This document shows positions 41,080 to 49,990 of a stretch of DNA of 64,000 nt, piece by piece. Positions within the stretch are counted from its first letter, which is position 1; each line of letters starts with the position of its first letter. Below the pieces are notes generated by a model that saw only the letters and a program-made list of their open reading frames with translations, ran no database searches and had not been told where the DNA came from. Source of the DNA: Microbispora catharanthi (GTDB taxonomy: Bacteria > Actinomycetota > Actinomycetes > Streptosporangiales > Streptosporangiaceae); NCBI RefSeq assembly GCF_006334915.2, contig NZ_VDMA02000008.1, forward strand, positions 124,001 through 188,000, given 5' to 3'. The position numbers and the translations under genes were made by a program.

Positions 41080-42447
41080 ATGACGACCCGGACCACGAAC
41101 GACTCCGCCCCGCTGCCCGGGGTCGCCGCGCGGGCGGTGCCGTACCTGCCTCTCGGGCTTCTCGCGGGGCTCGGCGCCGTTCTCGCGTATCTGTGGAAGT
41201 ATCCCTGCCGGTTCGGCGGAGCCTGGAACGGCGGTGTCGGGCAGTTCACGAACTTCTGCTACACCGACATCTATCCGCTGTTCTGGGCCGAGAAGCTCAA
41301 CGAGGGCAAGGTCCCGTACGTCGACTACCCGGTCGAATACCCGGTGGGCATCGGCGGGATCATGGAGTTCGCCCGCAGGCTCGCGCACGGCGACGGGGTC
41401 GTGTTCTACGACGTCACCGTGGTCCTGATGGGGATCGCGCTGGTCGCGGGCGTGCTGCTGACGGCGGCGCTGGCCGGCCCGGCCCGCCGCTGGGACGCCC
41501 TCTGGTACGCGATCGGCCCGGCCGTCATCCTCTGCGCGTACATCAACTGGGACCTGGCCGCGGGGGCCCTCGCGCTCGGCGGCCTGCTGGCCTGGGCCCG
41601 CCACCGGCCGTGGCTCGCGGGCGTGCTGCTGGCGCTGGCCGTGGCCACCAAGTTCTACCCGCTGATGTTCTTCGGCGCGTTGTTCCTGCTCACGGTGCGT
41701 ACGGCGAAGTGGATGCCGTTCCTCAAGACCGTCGCCGCGGCCGCGGCCGCGTGGCTGCTGGTGAACGTGCCGATCATGATGGTCAACTTCGAGGGCTGGA
41801 AGAAGTTCTACGCGTTCAGCAGCGAGCGCGGCGCCGACTGGGGCGGGCTGTGGTTCTTCTTCCAGAAGACCCAGTGGTTCGGCATGGAAAGGCCCGGTTT
41901 CCTGGCCTTTCTCGGCGACTCCGAGAAGCTGAACACCATGGCCATGGCCGCGCTGGCGGTGCTGCTGCTGGGCGTCGCCGTGCTGGCGCTCGCCGCGCCG
42001 CGCCGGCCACGCCTGATGCAGCTCTGCTTCCTCGCCCTGGCCGCCTTCATGATCACCAACAAGGTGTGGTCGCCGCAGTATGTCCTGTGGCTGGTGCCGT
42101 TCGCGGTGCTGGCCAGGCCGAGGTGGGGCGCGCTGGCCGCCTGGCAGGTCGCCGAGTGCTGGTACTTCTTCTCGATCTGGCTCTACCTGGTCAGCCAGTA
42201 TCCCGACCACGCAGGGGAGGGCATCGGCGACGACCCCTACTTCCTGTCGGTCTGGGCCCGGGCGCTGACCATCGTCGTCCTCATGGCACTCGTCGTCCGC
42301 GACATCCTGCGTCCCGAGCACGACGTCGTACGCCAGGGGGAGGCCGACGACCCGTCGGGCGGGGTGTTCGACCACGCCGAGGACCGTCTCGTGCTGCGCC
42401 GTTCGCTCCTCGCGCGGGGCGCGCGGCAGCAGCCGGAGACGGCGTGA
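41080..42447 (+). CDS. GT87-family membrane glycosyltransferase
   Basis: A 455-aa polytopic membrane protein (about 10-11 segments). An N-terminal extracytoplasmic loop has TDIYPLFWAEKLNEGKVPYV and DYPVEYPVG. Later blocks are AVATKFYPLMFFGALFL and TNKVWSPQYVLWLVPFAVL. This pattern fits GT87 polyprenyl-phosphate-mannose-dependent mannosyltransferases (PimE type) and the Rv0051 protein beside mycobacterial ponA1. The acceptor is unknown. The ATG at 41,080 is used. Confidence 0.82.
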   Translation: MTTRTTNDSAPLPGVAARAVPYLPLGLLAGLGAVLAYLWKYPCRFGGAWNGGVGQFTNFCYTDIYPLFWAEKLNEGKVPYVDYPVEYPVGIGGIMEFARRLAHGDGVVFYDVTVVLMGIALVAGVLLTAALAGPARRWDALWYAIGPAVILCAYINWDLAAGALALGGLLAWARHRPWLAGVLLALAVATKFYPLMFFGALFLLTVRTAKWMPFLKTVAAAAAAWLLVNVPIMMVNFEGWKKFYAFSSERGADWGGLWFFFQKTQWFGMERPGFLAFLGDSEKLNTMAMAALAVLLLGVAVLALAAPRRPRLMQLCFLALAAFMITNKVWSPQYVLWLVPFAVLARPRWGALAAWQVAECWYFFSIWLYLVSQYPDHAGEGIGDDPYFLSVWARALTIVVLMALVVRDILRPEHDVVRQGEADDPSGGVFDHAEDRLVLRRSLLARGARQQPETA

Positions 42448-42561
42448 GCGCGTGAAAGTTACATCGGATTTCGCGCCCGTCGCGGCGCGGCCATGAGCCG
42501 TCCGAGCGGAGGCATCGCGTAGCGTCGCGTGAGAGTGTGCGCGACGAACGGGGGATACGCG

Positions 42562-43797
42562 ATGCGCCGGAGGCCACCATGGCTCCTGCTGCTGGTGTGG
42601 GCCGCGACCAGGGGAATCCTCCTCCTCGTCGCGACCCAGGCCGTCCCGACCGGGCACGGCGAGTCGTTCAGGAACGACGTCACCCTCTACCGCGACTGGT
42701 CCGACGTCCTGGCGGAGGGGGAGTTCCCTGCGGGTGACGAGAAGTGGCAGTATCCGCCGTTCGCGGCGCTGCCGCTGCTCGCCCCACGCCTGCTGCCGCT
42801 GGGCTACCACGTCGCCTTCTACCTGCTGGCGGTGCTGTGCGACCTCGCGATCCTGCTCCTGCTGTTGCGGTTCTCGGCCCCCCGCCGCGGCGGCGGCCGT
42901 ACGGGCCCGTGGGCGTGGACCGTGGGCGCGGCCCTGCTCGGCCCGGTGCTCGTCTCCCGGTATGACGTCATGGTCACGCTCGTGGCGGTGCTCGCGCTGA
43001 CGGCGTCGGCCAACCCGGCGGTGCGCGGGTCGCTCATCGGCGTCGGGCTCCTCGTGAAGGTGTGGCCGGTCGCGCTGCTCGCCGGCCTGCGGCGGTGGCG
43101 CGAACTGCTGACAGCGTCGGGGCTCACGCTCGTCGTCGCGGTGGCGGGGTGCGGCGCGGCCGCCCTGATCCTGCCGCACGCGCTGGACTTCCTGACCGCG
43201 CAGGAGGAGCGGGGGCTGCAGATCGAGTCGCTGGCCGCCACGCCGTTTGCGCTCGCCCGGGCCCTCGGCTGGTGGGGCGGCTACACCACTTACCAGCACG
43301 GCGCGATGGAGGCCGTCGGCGGCGGTGTGGGCGTCGCGACGATGCTGAGCCTGGCCGCCACGCCCGTGGCGCTGGCGCTGGTCGGCCTGTGGTGGCTGCG
43401 CGCGGCCCCCAGCCCGCGGTCGTACTACGACGCCGCCCTCACCACCGTGCTCTTCCTGGTCGCCACCAGCCGGGTGCTGTCACCGCAGTACCTCGTGTGG
43501 GTGATCGGCATCGCCGCCGTCATCCTGTCGGTGCGGCGCGACCGGCCGGGCCCGACGCAGCGGCCGGCCGCCCTGCTCGTCATGGTGGCCGCCCTGCTGA
43601 CGGGGATCATGTATCCCTGGGTGGAGCAGGACTACAGCTGGACGGGCGCCCTGCCGGGGACGATCGTGCTGGTCCTGCGCAACCTCGTCTTCCTGGCCGC
43701 CGCCGTCACGTCGTACGTGCAGTTGTGGCGTGCCACGCGCAGGCCCAGGCGGGTGAGGGAGGAGCACGACGTGCAGGCGGCCGTACCCGCTTCCTGA
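42562..43797 (+). CDS. GT87-like membrane glycosyltransferase, second copy
   Basis: A 411-aa polytopic protein with a topology like its neighbour. An early luminal loop has DVTLYRDWSDVLAEGEFP followed by KWQYPPFAALPLLAP, and the late block is SRVLSPQYLVWVIGIAAVI. The SPQYLVW/SPQYVLW motif is shared with the upstream GT87 gene, so the two are probable paralogues. ATG at 42,562 follows GGGGG. An in-frame GTG 11 codons earlier gives an unlikely polar N-terminus. The acceptor is unknown. Confidence 0.78.
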   Translation: MRRRPPWLLLLVWAATRGILLLVATQAVPTGHGESFRNDVTLYRDWSDVLAEGEFPAGDEKWQYPPFAALPLLAPRLLPLGYHVAFYLLAVLCDLAILLLLLRFSAPRRGGGRTGPWAWTVGAALLGPVLVSRYDVMVTLVAVLALTASANPAVRGSLIGVGLLVKVWPVALLAGLRRWRELLTASGLTLVVAVAGCGAAALILPHALDFLTAQEERGLQIESLAATPFALARALGWWGGYTTYQHGAMEAVGGGVGVATMLSLAATPVALALVGLWWLRAAPSPRSYYDAALTTVLFLVATSRVLSPQYLVWVIGIAAVILSVRRDRPGPTQRPAALLVMVAALLTGIMYPWVEQDYSWTGALPGTIVLVLRNLVFLAAAVTSYVQLWRATRRPRRVREEHDVQAAVPAS

Positions 43798-43815
43798 GGG
43801 TTTCAATCCGCAGAG

Positions 43816-43837
43816 TTATCCACAGGGTGTGGACGAG
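43816..43837. promoter_or_regulatory. DnaA-box pair downstream of the second GT87 gene
   Basis: A perfect TTATCCACA (43816-43824) followed by a reverse TGTGGACGA (43829-43837), in the 43-bp gap between convergent genes about 35 kb from oriC. Confidence 0.4.
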
Positions 43838-43840
43838 CGT

Positions 43841-44632
43841 CTACAGGTGCTTGCGCAGGAACGCGATGTCGTCGGCCTGGCCCTCGAACGGCGTCTCGAC
43901 CACGATCGGCGCCCCCGCCGCGCGGCAGACCTCCAGGATCGACTCGGGGTCGATCTGCCCGCTGCCGAGGTTGGCGTGGCGGTCGGCCCCGGAGTCGAAC
44001 GCGTCCCTCGAGTCGTTGCAGTGCACGAGGTCGATGCGGCCCGTGATCGCCTTCACCCGCTCCACGAGCCCGGCGAGCTCCTCGCCGCCCGCGTGGAAGT
44101 GACAGGTGTCCAGGCAGAAGCCGACGACCGAGGGGTCCGGCGCCCCCGCCGTCACCGCGTCCCACAGCCGGGCGATGCGCTCCAGCTTGCGCGCCATCGC
44201 GTTGCCGCCGCCGGCCGTGTTCTCGATCAGCACGGGGATCGGGCAGTCGGTGCGCTCGAAGACCTTGCGCCAGTTGTCGAAGCCGGTCTGCGGGTCGTCG
44301 CCGGCGTTGACGTGCCCGCCGTGGACGATCAGGCCCTTGGCGCCGATGGCCGCCGCCGCCTTGAGGTGCGAGTCGAGCAGCTTGCGGCTCGGGATGCGGA
44401 TGCGGTTGTTCGCGGTGGCCACGTTGATGACGTACGGCGCGTGCACGTAGACGTCCACGTCCGAGGCGCGCAGGGCGTCGGCGGTGGCGGGTGTCGCCGG
44501 GCCCTTCCAGCCCTGGGGGTCGCCGAGGAAGAACTGCACCACGTCGGCGTCGCGGGCCGCCGCGTGCGCCAGCGGGTCGTCCTGGTCGACGTGCGCTCCG
44601 ATCCGCAGGCGGGAGCCGCTGTGGCTGTCCAT
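43841..44632 (-). CDS. nfo: Deoxyribonuclease IV (AP endonuclease Nfo type)
   Basis: A 263-aa AP-endonuclease family 2 TIM barrel. Metal-ligand and family motifs include RIGAHVDQDDPLAHA, DVYVHAPYVINVAT and GLIVHGGHVN. IPVLIENTAGGGNA, GFCLDTCHFHAGG, DLVHCNDSRDAFDSGADRHA and VVETPFEG follow. These match endonuclease IV, which cuts at abasic sites in base-excision repair. The ATG at 44,632 has GGAGG 6 nt upstream. A sugar-isomerase function of the same fold is less likely given the motifs. Confidence 0.9.
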   Translation of the reverse strand: MDSHSGSRLRIGAHVDQDDPLAHAAARDADVVQFFLGDPQGWKGPATPATADALRASDVDVYVHAPYVINVATANNRIRIPSRKLLDSHLKAAAAIGAKGLIVHGGHVNAGDDPQTGFDNWRKVFERTDCPIPVLIENTAGGGNAMARKLERIARLWDAVTAGAPDPSVVGFCLDTCHFHAGGEELAGLVERVKAITGRIDLVHCNDSRDAFDSGADRHANLGSGQIDPESILEVCRAAGAPIVVETPFEGQADDIAFLRKHL

Positions 44633-44812
44633 GCCGTTCCTCCACCGTTGCGTGCGTGTCAAGGGGCTGCCGGACGCGGAGGGCGAACCCTATGCGCTCT
44701 CCAAGAGCGTTTCAAGAGGACACGCTGTTTCAAAAGTGCGAACCAGGGCAGTCGCGTGTCGCGCGCCCCCGTAACCCGCGCGCGATACTACTTCGTCGTC
44801 AAGGAGACGAGC

Positions 44813-44989
44813 ATGAGATATCGCTTAGGCAGCTTTATCCTTCTCATCTACATCCTCGTCGGTCTCTACGTGGCCTGGCTCCACCACTACATCACCCCCA
44901 CCCTCCTCAAGCAGGTCGCCCAGGCTCTGATCGCGGTCTTCCTGTGGTTCCTCGTGCTGCTCGGCGTGGATCTGCACATCGGCGGCTGA
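44813..44989 (+). CDS. Small membrane protein (58 aa)
   Basis: A short protein starting MRYRLGSFILLIYILVGLYV. It has two hydrophobic segments (about 6-25 and 35-53) joined by HHYITPTLLKQ. AAGGAG lies 6 nt before the ATG, which supports real translation. I do not recognise a family with certainty; similar short membrane proteins occur upstream of rpsF in other actinobacteria. The function is unknown. Confidence 0.75.
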   Translation: MRYRLGSFILLIYILVGLYVAWLHHYITPTLLKQVAQALIAVFLWFLVLLGVDLHIGG

Positions 44990-45045
44990 TCGGCGACGCC
45001 TCGACCGCCCGGGCCTCGGTTGCGTGGGCTTCGGTTGCGTGGGCT

Positions 45046-45378
45046 TCAGTTGCGCAGGGTGAATCCGCGGGGGAAGAAGCCCCCGTGCGCGATGCCCAGC
45101 GCGGCGCCGACGAACGACCCCACGATCCCCACGATGATCAGTGCCCGCTGTCTGGTGGTCGACGAGACGAACTGGGCGTACAGGCCGCCCCAGAACCCGA
45201 TCGCGCCCACCCATGACGCGATCATGTGGGCCATCACGATGAAGCCCGTGACGAACGCCACCAGGCCGCACACCAGCGTCGCGATCGTCATCGCGTTCTC
45301 CCGCGGGTGCGGCCTGCCGTCCGTGTTCAGCGTGAGGTGAACGGGGTGCCTTCTCTTGCGGCCGATGGCGAGTCGCAT
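45046..45378 (-). CDS. Membrane protein of unknown function
   Basis: A 110-aa protein with a basic N-terminus (MRLAIGRKRRHPVHL). Three hydrophobic segments follow (TIATLVCGLVAFVTGFIVMA, ASWVGAIGFWGGLYAQFV, ALIIVGIVGSFVGAALGIA). The ATG at 45,378 has GGAGAGGGG upstream. No family was recognised. It is divergent from rpsF. Confidence 0.72.
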   Translation of the reverse strand: MRLAIGRKRRHPVHLTLNTDGRPHPRENAMTIATLVCGLVAFVTGFIVMAHMIASWVGAIGFWGGLYAQFVSSTTRQRALIIVGIVGSFVGAALGIAHGGFFPRGFTLRN

Positions 45379-45463
45379 CGCGCCTACCCCCTCTCCGACC
45401 TCCAGTTTCACTCTCCGGGCCGGGTATGGCCAAGTGGCTGGTAGCCTTATTCGACTGCGTCTG

Positions 45464-45563
45464 ATAAAGGCCGGGGGGCATGGCCGCCCGGCGCGAAGCG
45501 CAGGGTCCTCCTGTCACGGCAAGGCGTCGTGACCGCAAGAGTCCAGAGGAGGTTGGATCACAC
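45464..45563 (+). promoter_or_regulatory. rpsF leader, possible S6:S18 autoregulatory element
   Basis: The leader can form a 6-bp hairpin (45513-45518 with 45528-45533). CCTCCT (45507-45512) is complementary to the rpsF ribosome-binding AGGAGG (45547-45552). S6:S18 complexes repress their own operon through such leaders in several phyla; the structure here is proposed by eye only. Confidence 0.35.
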
Positions 45564-45854
45564 ATGCGTCGCTACGAGATGATGGTCATTCTCGACCCGT
45601 CCCTCGACGAGCGCACCGTGCAGCCGTCGCTCGACCAGTTCCTCACCGTCGTCCGCAACGACGGCGGCACCGTGGAGAAGGTCGACGTTTGGGGCCGTCG
45701 CCGCCTGTCCTACGACATCGCGAAGAAGTCCGAGGGCATCTACGCCGTGGTCGACCTGACCGCCGAGCCCGCCACCGTGAAGGAGCTGGACCGTCAGCTC
45801 AACCTGAACGAGGGCATCCTCCGCACCAAGGTCATCCGCCCCGAGCTCCACTGA
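45564..45854 (+). CDS. rpsF: 30S ribosomal protein S6
   Basis: S6 (96 aa) binds S18 in the 30S platform. It begins [20 protein letters not shown] and contains [18 protein letters not shown], both diagnostic. AGGAGG is 11 nt upstream of the ATG. It is first in rpsF-ssb-rpsR-rplI. Confidence 0.97.
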   Translation: MRRYEMMVILDPSLDERTVQPSLDQFLTVVRNDGGTVEKVDVWGRRRLSYDIAKKSEGIYAVVDLTAEPATVKELDRQLNLNEGILRTKVIRPELH

Positions 45855-45875
45855 GCTCCACAGGTAGAACCCGAA

Positions 45876-45896
45876 GCCCCGGCGATTTGTCGGGGC
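45876..45896 (+). terminator. Hairpin between rpsF and ssb
   Basis: A 6-bp stem (45876-45881 with 45891-45896) and a 9-nt loop, about 20 bp after rpsF. It may be a weak attenuator or an mRNA-processing site; there is no U-tract. Confidence 0.35.
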
Positions 45897-45956
45897 CGGG
45901 CCGTACTCTGAGCCCTTGACGGCTCAGCTGACGGGATAGGAAGGCGAAAGCGACCG

Positions 45957-46502
45957 ATGGCAGCAGGCGACACACAGATCACGATCGTCGGCAATCTTGT
46001 TGACGACCCGGAGCTGCGCTTCACCCCGACGGGGCAGGCCGTGGCCCGGTTCCGCATCGCGTCCACTCCGCGGTTCCTCGACAAGCAGACCAACGAGTGG
46101 AAGGACGGCGAGGGCCTGTTCCTCACCTGCAACGTCTGGCGGCAGGCGGCGGAGAACGTCGCCGAGAGCCTCCAGCGCGGCATGCGGGTCATCGTGCAGG
46201 GACGGCTGCGCCAACGGTCGTACGAGACCAAGGAAGGCGAGAAGCGCACGGTCTACGAGGTCGAGGTCGACGAGGTCGGCCCCTCGCTGCGCAACGCCAC
46301 GGCGAAGGTCAACAAGACCTCCCGCCAGGGCGGTGGCGGTGGCGGCGGCTTCGGAGGCGGCCCGGCCAACGACCCGTGGGCGACCGCGGCGCCCGCCCCG
46401 CAGGGGGGCTACGGCTCCGGCGGCGGTGGCGGCGGCTTCGGCGGCCCGCAGGGCGGCGGCGGCGGCTTCGGCGGCGACTTCAGCGACGAACCGCCCTTCT
46501 AG
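45957..46502 (+). CDS. ssb: Single-stranded DNA-binding protein
   Basis: SSB (181 aa) coats single-stranded DNA and recruits repair and replication proteins. The OB fold (about 1-110) begins [20 protein letters not shown]. The linker is strongly Gly-rich (about 125-172), and the acidic tip is DFSDEPPF, the partner-binding tail. Its location between rpsF and rpsR is typical of the essential replication SSB. Confidence 0.97.
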   Translation: MAAGDTQITIVGNLVDDPELRFTPTGQAVARFRIASTPRFLDKQTNEWKDGEGLFLTCNVWRQAAENVAESLQRGMRVIVQGRLRQRSYETKEGEKRTVYEVEVDEVGPSLRNATAKVNKTSRQGGGGGGGFGGGPANDPWATAAPAPQGGYGSGGGGGGFGGPQGGGGGFGGDFSDEPPF

Positions 46503-46588
46503 GTCACCGGGCCCTTCCGGTCCCACCACCGTAAACACAACCGAGCGACCATTCCCGCGACATGCGGGGCTCTGAGAGGAGCACCACG

Positions 46589-46825
46589 ATGGCGAAGCCG
46601 GCAATCCGCAAGCCTAAAAAGAAGGTTTGCCTTTTCTGCCACGACAAGATCTCCTACGTCGACTACAAGGACACGGGGCTGCTGCGGAAGTTCATCTCCG
46701 ACCGCGGCAAGATCCGTGCCCGCCGGGTGACGGGCAACTGCACCCAGCACCAGCGCGACGTGGCGACCGCTATCAAGAACGCCCGTGAGATGGCCCTGCT
46801 GCCGTACACGAGCACCGCGCGCTGA
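46589..46825 (+). CDS. rpsR: 30S ribosomal protein S18 (zinc-binding form)
   Basis: S18 (78 aa) pairs with S6. It contains [20 protein letters not shown] and [20 protein letters not shown]. The CxxC plus C-x2-H pattern marks the zinc-binding C+ form. Many actinobacteria also encode a zinc-independent S18 elsewhere under Zur control. GAGAGGAG precedes the ATG. Confidence 0.96.
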   Translation: MAKPAIRKPKKKVCLFCHDKISYVDYKDTGLLRKFISDRGKIRARRVTGNCTQHQRDVATAIKNAREMALLPYTSTAR

Positions 46826-46844
46826 GAAAGGAGACTCAGGACAA

Positions 46845-47291
46845 ATGAAGCTCATCCTCACCACTGAGGTCTCCGGCCTCGGCGCTCCCGGCGACATCGT
46901 CGAGGTCAAGGACGGCTACGGCCGCAACTACCTCATTCCGCGTGGCTTCGCCATCCGCTGGACCCGTGGCGCCGAGTCGCAGATCGCCTCGCTGAAGAAG
47001 GCGCGTGCCGCCCGCGAGATCCGCGACCTGGGCTCCGCCAAGGAGGTCGCCGGCCAGCTCGGCGCCCTCAAGGTGCGGCTCAAGACCCGCGCGGGCGACT
47101 CGGGCCGGCTGTTCGGCTCGGTCACGACCGGCGACATCGCCGACGCTGTCAAGGCCGCCGGCGGTCCGCAGCTCGACCGCCGCCGCATCGAGATCGGCAA
47201 CGCGATCAAGAGCGTCGGCACTCACAAGGTGAGCGTCCGGCTGCACCCGGAGGTCGCCGCCACCCTCGATGTCGAGGTGGTAGCGGGCTGA
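46845..47291 (+). CDS. rplI: 50S ribosomal protein L9
   Basis: L9 (148 aa) has an RNA-binding N-domain ([20 protein letters not shown], then [16 protein letters not shown]). A long helix and a C-domain with [16 protein letters not shown] follow. AAAGGAG lies upstream. It is last in the rpsF operon and followed by a terminator. Confidence 0.97.
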   Translation: MKLILTTEVSGLGAPGDIVEVKDGYGRNYLIPRGFAIRWTRGAESQIASLKKARAAREIRDLGSAKEVAGQLGALKVRLKTRAGDSGRLFGSVTTGDIADAVKAAGGPQLDRRRIEIGNAIKSVGTHKVSVRLHPEVAATLDVEVVAG

Positions 47292-47312
47292 CACCCGCCG
47301 CAGTTCCGTCGA

Positions 47313-47343
47313 GGGCCCTTCTCCGTCCGCCGGAGAGGGGCCC
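47313..47343 (+). terminator. Terminator after rplI
   Basis: A 13-bp stem with one G-U wobble (47313-47325 with 47331-47343), a 5-nt loop and a short T-run. Confidence 0.75.
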
Positions 47344-47471
47344 TTCGCGGTTCTCCGGGTCGCCCGGCGACGAGGCGATTCCCCTCAGGTAAACGCGGGT
47401 TATACGAAACGCTAGTATCTTGCCGTCCGATTTAGCGGATTTCGTGGAAAGACCCTCTGATGGAGGCTGCG

Positions 47472-48350
47472 ATGCGCCGTCCCTCACTCCTGCTGGCGTC
47501 CGGCGCCCTCGTGCTGGCGGCCGCCGCCTGCGCTCCGGCGGACGACACCTCCACCACCGCGAGCGCCGCGAGCCCGGCCGGCTCCGCCGCCGCGAACGCC
47601 TGCGCGAAGGAGAGCCTGAAGCTCACCACCTCCGGCAAGCTCACGATCGGCACCGACAAGCCGGCGTACGAGCCGTGGTTCAAGGACGACGATCCCTCCA
47701 ACGGCGAGGGCTTCGAGAGCGCGGTCGCCTACGCGGTGGCGCAGAAGATGGGCTTCACCAAGGAGGAGGTCGCCTGGACGGTGGTGCCGTTCGACTCGTC
47801 GTACGCGCCCGGGCCGAAGCAGTTCGACTTCGACGTCAACCAGATCTCCATCACGCCGGGACGGGCCAAGGCCGTCGACTTCAGCCAGGGCTACTACACC
47901 GTCAAGCAGGGTGTGGTGGCGCTGGACGGCACGAAGTTCGCCTCCGCCACGACCCTCGCCGAGCTGAAGGACGCCAAGATCGGCGTGCAGGCCGGCACCA
48001 CCGCGTTGCAGGCGGTGCAGTCGGTCATCCAGCCCACACACGACCCGAGCGTGTTCAACCAGCAGGTCGACGCGATCAACGCGATGAAGAACAAGCAGAT
48101 CGACGCCATCGTCGTCGACCTGCCGACGGCCTTCTACGTGACCGCCGCCCAGGTGAAGGGCTCGAAGATCGTCGGCCAGTTCGCCGCGAACAGCGGCGAG
48201 CCCGAGGAGTTCGGCCTGCTGTTCCAGAAGGGCAGCCCGCTGGTGAGCTGCGTCGACAAGGCGCTCGGCGAGGTCAAGTCGTCCGGTGAGCTGGCCCAGA
48301 TCGAGAGCCAGTGGCTGACGGCCGCCGCGGGCGCCCCGGAGCTGAAGTGA
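47472..48350 (+). CDS. Amino-acid ABC transporter substrate-binding lipoprotein
   Basis: A 292-aa periplasmic-binding-protein-like lipoprotein (SBP_bac_3 family). The lipobox is LVLAAAACAP, with the lipid-anchored Cys near residue 24. The binding domain has KLTIGTDKPAYEPWF, FDVNQISITPGRAKAVDFSQ, KIGVQAGTTALQAV and EEFGLLFQKGSPL. This fits polar amino acids, but the ligand is unknown. The ATG at 47,472 has GGAGG 5 nt upstream. It overlaps the permease by 4 bp. Confidence 0.88.
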   Translation: MRRPSLLLASGALVLAAAACAPADDTSTTASAASPAGSAAANACAKESLKLTTSGKLTIGTDKPAYEPWFKDDDPSNGEGFESAVAYAVAQKMGFTKEEVAWTVVPFDSSYAPGPKQFDFDVNQISITPGRAKAVDFSQGYYTVKQGVVALDGTKFASATTLAELKDAKIGVQAGTTALQAVQSVIQPTHDPSVFNQQVDAINAMKNKQIDAIVVDLPTAFYVTAAQVKGSKIVGQFAANSGEPEEFGLLFQKGSPLVSCVDKALGEVKSSGELAQIESQWLTAAAGAPELK

Positions 48351-49249
48351 CCGAAGGAGAGGCCGCCGCGCCGCCGGGGATGCCGGAGGGCGCGGGATCG
48401 CCCGTCTGGGTGAAGAGCGAGCGGCAGCTCCGCCGGGAGGCGGAGCTGCGTGGCCGGGCGCGGCGGTCGACGTCCGTCGCCACCGCGTCCACGATCGTCG
48501 TGGTGGTCGCGCTGGTCGTCGTGATCACCACGTCGCCCGGCTGGCCGCGGGTGCAGGAGACCTTCTTCAGCCCCGAGGCGTTCGTCAAGGCGATGCCCGA
48601 CGTGCTGCGCGGGTTCCTGCTCAACATCCAGATCTTCCTCATCGCCGAGGTGTTCATCCTGGTGCTGGGGCTCCTCGTCGCGCTGGTGCGCGGCCTGCGC
48701 TCGCCGGTGTTCTTCCCGCTGCGTGCGCTGGCCGTGCTCTACACCGACGTCTTCCGCGGCATCCCGACCATCCTGCTCATCTACCTGGTCGGGTTCGGCA
48801 TTCCCGCGCTCCAGTTGCAGGGCGCGCCGAGCGACCCGGTGACGCTCGGCATCATCGCGCTCGTGCTGTCCTACGGGGCGTACGTCGCCGAGGTGTTCCG
48901 GGCGGGGATCGAGTCGGTGCACCCGAGCCAGCGGGCGGCGGCGCGGTCGCTGGCCCTGAGCCACGGTCAGACCATGCGTTATGTGGTGCTGCCGCAGGCC
49001 GTCCGGCGAGTGGTCCCGCCGCTGCTCAACGATTTCACCTCGCTGCAGAAGGACACCGCGCTGGTCACCGTGCTCGGTCCGCTGGAGGCGCTGCGGCAAG
49101 CCTCGATCCATGCTCAATACGACTTCAACTACACGCCTTATGTGGCCGCCGCGCTGCTGTTCATCGCGCTGACCGTGCCGATGGCGCGGTTCACCGACCA
49201 TCTCGCCGCGCGGGCCGCCCGGCGCCGTACGGGAGGCGGCACGGCATGA
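48347..49249 (+). CDS. Amino-acid ABC transporter permease
   Basis: A 300-aa His/Glu/Gln/Arg-type permease. A charged N-terminal cytoplasmic tail (1-45) precedes about five transmembrane segments. The loop that contacts the ATPase reads SYGAYVAEVFRAGIESVHPS, then QRAAARSLALSHGQTMRYVV and LPQAVRRVVPPLLND. The GTG start overlaps the upstream stop (GTGA) and its stop overlaps the ATPase start (ATGA). A single permease gene implies a homodimer. Confidence 0.9.
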   Translation: MTEGEAAAPPGMPEGAGSPVWVKSERQLRREAELRGRARRSTSVATASTIVVVVALVVVITTSPGWPRVQETFFSPEAFVKAMPDVLRGFLLNIQIFLIAEVFILVLGLLVALVRGLRSPVFFPLRALAVLYTDVFRGIPTILLIYLVGFGIPALQLQGAPSDPVTLGIIALVLSYGAYVAEVFRAGIESVHPSQRAAARSLALSHGQTMRYVVLPQAVRRVVPPLLNDFTSLQKDTALVTVLGPLEALRQASIHAQYDFNYTPYVAAALLFIALTVPMARFTDHLAARAARRRTGGGTA

Positions 49250-49989
49250 GCCTGCTCAAGGTCGAGGGCGTCTGGAAGCACTATCACGGGCTGAGCGTGC
49301 TGCGCGGGATCGACCTGGAGGTCGCCCCGCACGAGGTCGTCTGCCTGATCGGCGCGTCCGGCTCGGGCAAGTCGACACTGCTGCGCTGCGTCAACCTGCT
49401 GGAGACGATCGACGACGGCGCGATCCACCTGGACGGCGCCGAGATCACCGACGTGCGGGCCGACGCCGACGACGTGCGCCGCCGCATCGGCATGGTGTTC
49501 CAGGCCTACAACCTGTTCCCGCACATGACCGTGCTCGAGAACATCACGCTCGCGCCGTGCAAGGTGCACGGCGTGCGGCCGGAGGAGGCGGAGAAACAGG
49601 CCAGGGAGCTGCTCGACCGGTTCGGGCTGGCCGACAAGGCGGGGGAGTACCCCGACCGGCTGTCCGGCGGCCAGCAGCAGCGCGTCGCCGTCATCCGCGC
49701 GGTCGCGACCAACCCCCGCCTGCTCCTGCTCGACGAGGTCACCTCCGCGCTCGACCCCACGCTGGTCACCGAGGTGCTCGGCGTGATCCGGGAGCTCAAG
49801 GAGACCGGGATGACGATGATCCTGGCCACTCACGAGATGGGCTTCGCCCGCGACATCGCCGACACCGTGTGTTTCCTGGAGGGCGGCGTGCTGCTGGAGA
49901 GCGGCCCGCCCGAGCAGATCTTCAGCGCGCCCGAGCATCCCCGCACCCGGGCGTTCCTCCAGCGCGTGCTGGAGGCCCGCCGCATGTGA
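49246..49989 (+). CDS. Amino-acid ABC transporter ATP-binding protein
   Basis: A 247-aa ATPase of the GlnQ/HisP group. Walker A is GASGSGKSTLLRCVNLLE, the Q-loop MVFQAYNLFPHMTVLEN, the signature LSGGQQQRVAVIRAVA, Walker B LLLLDEVTSALDP and the H-loop THEMGFAR. It completes the SBP-permease-ATPase importer. The residue after RVAV is Ile where most have Ala; this is probably neutral. Confidence 0.93.
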   Translation: MSLLKVEGVWKHYHGLSVLRGIDLEVAPHEVVCLIGASGSGKSTLLRCVNLLETIDDGAIHLDGAEITDVRADADDVRRRIGMVFQAYNLFPHMTVLENITLAPCKVHGVRPEEAEKQARELLDRFGLADKAGEYPDRLSGGQQQRVAVIRAVATNPRLLLLDEVTSALDPTLVTEVLGVIRELKETGMTMILATHEMGFARDIADTVCFLEGGVLLESGPPEQIFSAPEHPRTRAFLQRVLEARRM

Positions 49990-49990
49990 G

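Noticed and set aside
38335..43299. Very long open frame on the minus strand opposite the PBP and GT87 genes
   Set aside because: It is an antisense shadow caused by GC-rich codon bias. Its translation is Arg/Gly/Ala/His-rich without motifs, while the plus strand carries clear conserved domains.
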